Assembly (NCBI GenBank): GCA_002307145.1
Contig: DBTR01000072.1
Coordinates: 8,871-14,157, forward strand
Length of the DNA: 5,287 bases
Reading direction: 5' to 3'
Source: Rhodospirillum sp. UBA1311
GTDB taxonomy: Bacteria; Pseudomonadota; Alphaproteobacteria; Rhodospirillales; Rhodospirillaceae
Of this stretch, positions 5,208-5,287 are shown piece by piece. Numbering within the stretch: the first letter of the stretch is position 1; each line of letters starts with the position of its first letter. The notes beneath the pieces were generated by a model. It did not search any database. It saw only the letters and a program-made list of their open reading frames with translations, and was not told where the DNA came from. Position numbers and translations under genes: made by a program.

Positions 5208-5230
5208 GGGAATGCCCGCCGGGCATTCCC
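5208..5230. repeat. Strong 10-bp hairpin upstream of the membrane protein gene
   Basis: GGGAATGCCC-GCC-GGGCATTCCC is a perfect 10-bp stem with a 3-base loop. On the minus strand it lies about 55 bases before the ATG of the membrane protein gene, so it would be in the leader or promoter region. No T tract follows in either direction. It could be a regulator site or a stable 5' stem. Confidence 0.6.
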
Positions 5231-5243
5231 GTCGCCGTCGGCG
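5226..5243. repeat. 18-base direct repeat, copy 2
   Basis: Exact copy of the 18 bases at 4956-4973. This copy is non-coding and overlaps the right arm of the 5208-5230 hairpin. It also contains the inverted repeat TCGCCG-T-CGGCGA, which ends at 5244. Confidence 0.6.
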
Positions 5244-5251
5244 AGCGTGCT

Positions 5252-5287
5252 CCAATCCCTTCGCGGGGTCCAGGGGCAGAGCCCCTG
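5252..5287 (-). repeat. Further arm of the GGGC-TCT-GCCC repeat family, at window edge
   Basis: Read on the minus strand from 5287, the hairpin CAGGGGC-TCT-GCCCCTG (5287-5271) is followed by GACCCCGCGAAGGG. This parallels the left arm of the 86-270 element, hairpin then GACCCGCAAAGGG (88-115). Similarity ends after AAGGG, and the second hairpin and mirror arm are missing. It may be a single-arm or decayed copy, and more may lie beyond the window. Confidence 0.7.

Overview
The window reads as GC-rich alphaproteobacterial DNA, most likely from the Rhodospirillales. This rests on the GC-rich third codon positions, the style of the cold-shock protein and RhlE-type helicase, and palindromic repeats built on a GGGC-TCT-GCCC hairpin, which from memory are common in that group. 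No database search was possible, so the taxon is an inference.

Layout, left to right. Bases 2-85 are probably the last 27 codons of a plus-strand gene. They run straight into a 185-base, nearly symmetrical palindromic element (86-270) made of nested hairpins. Next, on the minus strand, is a class A penicillin-binding protein (274-2094). A tiny divergent gap (about 41 bases) separates it from an orphan 68-residue ribbon-helix-helix protein on the plus strand (2136-2342). That gene converges on a minus-strand cold-shock protein gene, cspA (2437-2646), and two hairpins lie between them; one has a T tract and is a good terminator for cspA. Upstream of cspA on the same strand is a DEAD-box RNA helicase of the RhlE type (2714-3967), so the pair forms a likely RNA-remodelling, cold-adaptation unit. 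The helicase is preceded by about 280 bases without a convincing gene, locally AT-richer and hairpin-forming. Further right, still on the minus strand, are a maltose/NodL-type O-acetyltransferase (4250-4798) and a small membrane protein of unknown function (4822-5154), close enough to be co-transcribed. The last 130 bases hold a strong hairpin and a further copy of one arm of the left-hand repeat, running to the window edge.

How the genes work together: RhlE and CspA both act on RNA secondary structure and plausibly serve the same stress response. The penicillin-binding protein builds peptidoglycan; the divergent ribbon-helix-helix gene is the only evident DNA-binding regulator candidate here and could control itself or its neighbour. 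The acetyltransferase and membrane protein look like an independent small operon.

No complete new multi-gene system is evident. The most noteworthy item is the 86-270 element. Its two arms differ from each other mostly by changes that keep the hairpins paired, and its symmetry gives transcripts arriving from either convergent gene the same double-hairpin plus T-rich sequence.
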